Made by a program: the position numbers and the translations under genes. Positions 6,108-7,140 of a stretch of DNA of 7,140 bases are shown here, in pieces. The stretch lies in NCBI GenBank assembly GCA_020351895.1, contig CP070672.1:1000161-1007300 (forward strand), given 5' to 3'. The notes below the pieces were generated by a model. The model was not told the origin of the DNA, did not search any database, and saw only the letters and a program-made list of their open reading frames with translations. Numbering within the stretch: the first letter of the stretch is position 1; each line of letters begins with the position of its first letter. The stretch comes from Thermoplasmata archaeon. Its GTDB lineage: Archaea > Thermoplasmatota > Thermoplasmata > GCA-020350865.

Positions 6108-6120
6108 GGATATTGTTCAT
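6108..6120. other. 13-bp convergent intergenic gap
   Basis: Only 13 bp separate the stops of the convergent genes at 6107 and 6121, with no T tract or hairpin inside. Transcripts from the two sides must overlap unless they end within the opposing gene, so some antisense overlap is likely. Confidence 0.5.
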
Positions 6121-6651
6121 TTATATTTTAGAATTCCCAGATTGAAAGCCTTCCCAAGGTTTTAAGCGTGGAATCCACCTTGGGACATTTTTCATGTATA
6201 GGATATAGTCCTCACCGAATCTTTGGATAAGCTCTGGTTCTTCATATTTAGTAAACAATAGATGGTGACCAATTAAAAGGAAGAGGAAATATGGAACTAG
6301 GGAGAGCGAACTAAATATCACGATCTCACCGAAAACGGTAAGAAGTATACCAAATATCATCGGATTCCTCATATGAAGATACACACTATAGATCACAAGT
6401 TTCTTTGGGGGGTCCCAATGTGCAACTGTCCCGTTTCCAATTTTAGAAAATAAAATGGTGGTCTTTATTACAAGAAATGCGCCCACAAAAATGAATATCA
6501 ATCCCACAATAGTCAGGAGGATATTCAGAGGAAACACCCACATCCAACTGGGATAAAGGCCTCTGAATAATAGTAGCAATATTATTGTAACACTAAGAAT
6601 TGCATTCAGGGGCATAAGAATGAACATTTTCAAGTTTCGCAATTTTCCCAT
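6121..6651 (-). CDS. ICMT/PEMT-type membrane methyltransferase-family protein
   Basis: A 176-aa integral membrane protein resembling the isoprenylcysteine carboxyl methyltransferase / phospholipid N-methyltransferase superfamily. Hydrophobic spans are at about 12-30, 38-63, 99-116 and 117-133. The signature is clear: GNGTVAHWDPPKKLVIYSVY (72-91) leads into MRNPMIFG (94-101), and a C-terminal segment EEPELIQRFGEDYILYMKNV (137-156) ends in PRWIPR (157-162). The RNP and the EE/FGxxY segment form the SAM-binding region in this family. Such proteins methylate isoprenylcysteine, lipids or other hydrophobic substrates; the target here is unknown, and many archaeal members are unstudied. The ATG at 6651 is preferred over the in-frame GTG at 6690, because AGAGGT sits just before the ATG and the 13-residue extension has no family feature. 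Confidence 0.83.
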   Translation of the reverse strand: MGKLRNLKMFILMPLNAILSVTIILLLLFRGLYPSWMWVFPLNILLTIVGLIFIFVGAFLVIKTTILFSKIGNGTVAHWDPPKKLVIYSVYLHMRNPMIFGILLTVFGEIVIFSSLSLVPYFLFLLIGHHLLFTKYEEPELIQRFGEDYILYMKNVPRWIPRLKPWEGFQSGNSKI

Positions 6652-6652
6652 G

Positions 6653-6664
6653 AGAGTTACCTCT
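6653..6664 (-). promoter_or_regulatory. SD inside a 4-bp hairpin with a GTAA loop, deciding the start of the methyltransferase
   Basis: On the minus strand AGAG, GTAA and CTCT follow one another, with a single C before the ATG at 6651. GAGGT is the SD. GUAA fits the GNRA tetraloop pattern, which would make a short stem more stable than usual. Confidence 0.4.
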
Positions 6665-6702
6665 TTGAGGAAAGTTAATAGATGATGCACATAAAAAATT
6701 TT

Positions 6703-6712
6703 TATTTATATG
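6703..6712 (-). promoter_or_regulatory. Probable TATA box for the methyltransferase gene
   Basis: CATATAAATA on the minus strand would place the transcript start near 6680, giving a leader of about 30 nt that includes the SD. Here TATA box and SD agree, unlike at the 4664 and 3879 starts. Confidence 0.45.
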
Positions 6713-6722
6713 TTTTGTATGT

Positions 6723-6732
6723 TTTTATAAGA
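6723..6732 (+). promoter_or_regulatory. Possible TATA box for the radical SAM gene
   Basis: TTTTATAAGA on the plus strand predicts a transcript start near 6755. The leader would be about 45-50 nt and would contain the SD at 6799-6803. A small GGATA-G-TATCC inverted repeat sits at 6749-6759, near that predicted start. Confidence 0.35.
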
Positions 6733-6796
6733 AATATTTAATATGAAAGGATAGTATCCCTAAGGATAAGGTTGATTATCATTTGATTAAAATCCT

Positions 6797-7140
6797 TTGG
6801 AGGATGCATATATTAAAAATATAAATCAAAAGTCAATTCCATCGAAAAGAGAATCATCAAACCTGAAAAACGACATAGAGAAGTTAGATCCTGAATTGGC
6901 ACGGGTAATATTACCTTGGATTCTGCGCCATCCGAGATACTTTAGGGCGGGAGCACGGATTATGCGTGCTGTTAAGAAAGCCAAACGTTCAAGGGTTGCC
7001 GCGAAAGAGAAAGGCCTTAGGGTACCTCCCTTTCTGATACTAAGCATCACCTCCCGATGCAATTTATTCTGTAATGGGTGCTTTGCAGCTGCCACTGGTA
7101 CCATCAATACTAAAAATAACAAAACAAATAATCAAAATAA
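6797..7140 (+). CDS. Radical SAM protein, N-terminal part (runs off right edge; start uncertain)
   Basis: The open frame runs from 6791, just after an in-frame TAA at 6788, to the window end. It encodes DPELARVILPWILRHPRYFRAG and then VPPFLILSITSRCNLFCNGC, with the radical SAM cluster motif CxxxCxxC at residues 88, 92 and 95 (counted from TTG 6797). The cysteines bind the 4Fe-4S cluster that reduces S-adenosylmethionine. The layout, a conserved 60-80-residue N-terminal segment and then SITSRCN, matches a group of archaeal radical SAM proteins often carrying a SPASM domain, which lies outside the window. The segment after the cluster (about 102-114) is unusually rich in Asn, Lys and Thr. There is no ATG or GTG start before the conserved part. 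TTG at 6797 overlaps the SD GGAGG (6799-6803). The well-placed ATG is in another frame (see findings). Confidence 0.78.
   Translation, partial: MEDAYIKNINQKSIPSKRESSNLKNDIEKLDPELARVILPWILRHPRYFRAGARIMRAVKKAKRSRVAAKEKGLRVPPFLILSITSRCNLFCNGCFAAATGTINTKNNKTNNQN
6799..6803 (+). promoter_or_regulatory. SD GGAGG before the radical SAM gene
   Basis: A perfect GGAGG. Eight nt downstream in the radical SAM frame the codon is ATT (6812). The nearest ATG (6804-6806) abuts the SD and is out of frame. The site supports real translation initiation here but does not settle the start codon. Confidence 0.5.

Noticed and set aside
6826..7122. Minus-strand frame of 98 codons at the right edge
   Set aside because: Antisense to the radical SAM frame, which carries CxxxCxxC and a conserved N-terminal segment. 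The antisense peptide has no domain.

Overview
The window looks like archaeal chromosome. Most genes have a Shine-Dalgarno (SD) site matching the GGAGGTGATC anti-SD complement, and TATA-like boxes precede several transcription units. One gene encodes a winged-helix regulator with the FilR1-type C-terminal domain (DUF1724) known mainly from archaea. The DNA is AT-rich and tightly packed. The gene mix (DUF998, DUF4386, DUF6326, zinc-less MDR oxidoreductases, a phytoene-dehydrogenase-like flavoprotein) fits a methanogen-related or Thermoplasmata-like euryarchaeon, or an Asgard archaeon. I cannot place it more precisely from sequence alone.

Layout: (1) Bases 1-4664 hold six genes on the minus strand. 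In transcription order they are a DUF998 membrane protein, a small DUF6326-like membrane protein overlapping an MDR (quinone-reductase-like) oxidoreductase by 4 bp, a DUF4386 membrane protein, a phytoene-dehydrogenase-like FAD oxidoreductase, and the start of a second MDR oxidoreductase that runs off the left edge. The last five are closely spaced. (2) Bases 4665-4994 are a non-coding divergent promoter region with a 22-bp near-perfect palindrome and near-identical leaders at both divergent starts. (3) Bases 4995-6107 (plus) encode the regulator and a 120-aa membrane protein. (4) Bases 6121-6651 (minus) encode an isoprenylcysteine carboxyl methyltransferase (ICMT)-like membrane methyltransferase, convergent with the previous pair. 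(5) From about 6797 (plus) a radical SAM protein begins and runs off the right edge. Its N-terminus has a start-codon/frame problem.

Working model (inference): a membrane-linked redox locus. Soluble NAD(P)H oxidoreductases and a flavoprotein of the isoprenoid desaturase/saturase superfamily are co-transcribed with small multi-pass membrane proteins, opposite a divergently encoded FilR1-type regulator. No mobile element, CRISPR array, rRNA or tRNA was seen. The ordinary reading is an archaeal metabolic/membrane locus. The less ordinary signals are the mirrored leaders and palindrome in the regulator intergenic region, the SD-overlapping mini-hairpins, the systematic 3-codon start ambiguity, and the frame problem of the last gene.
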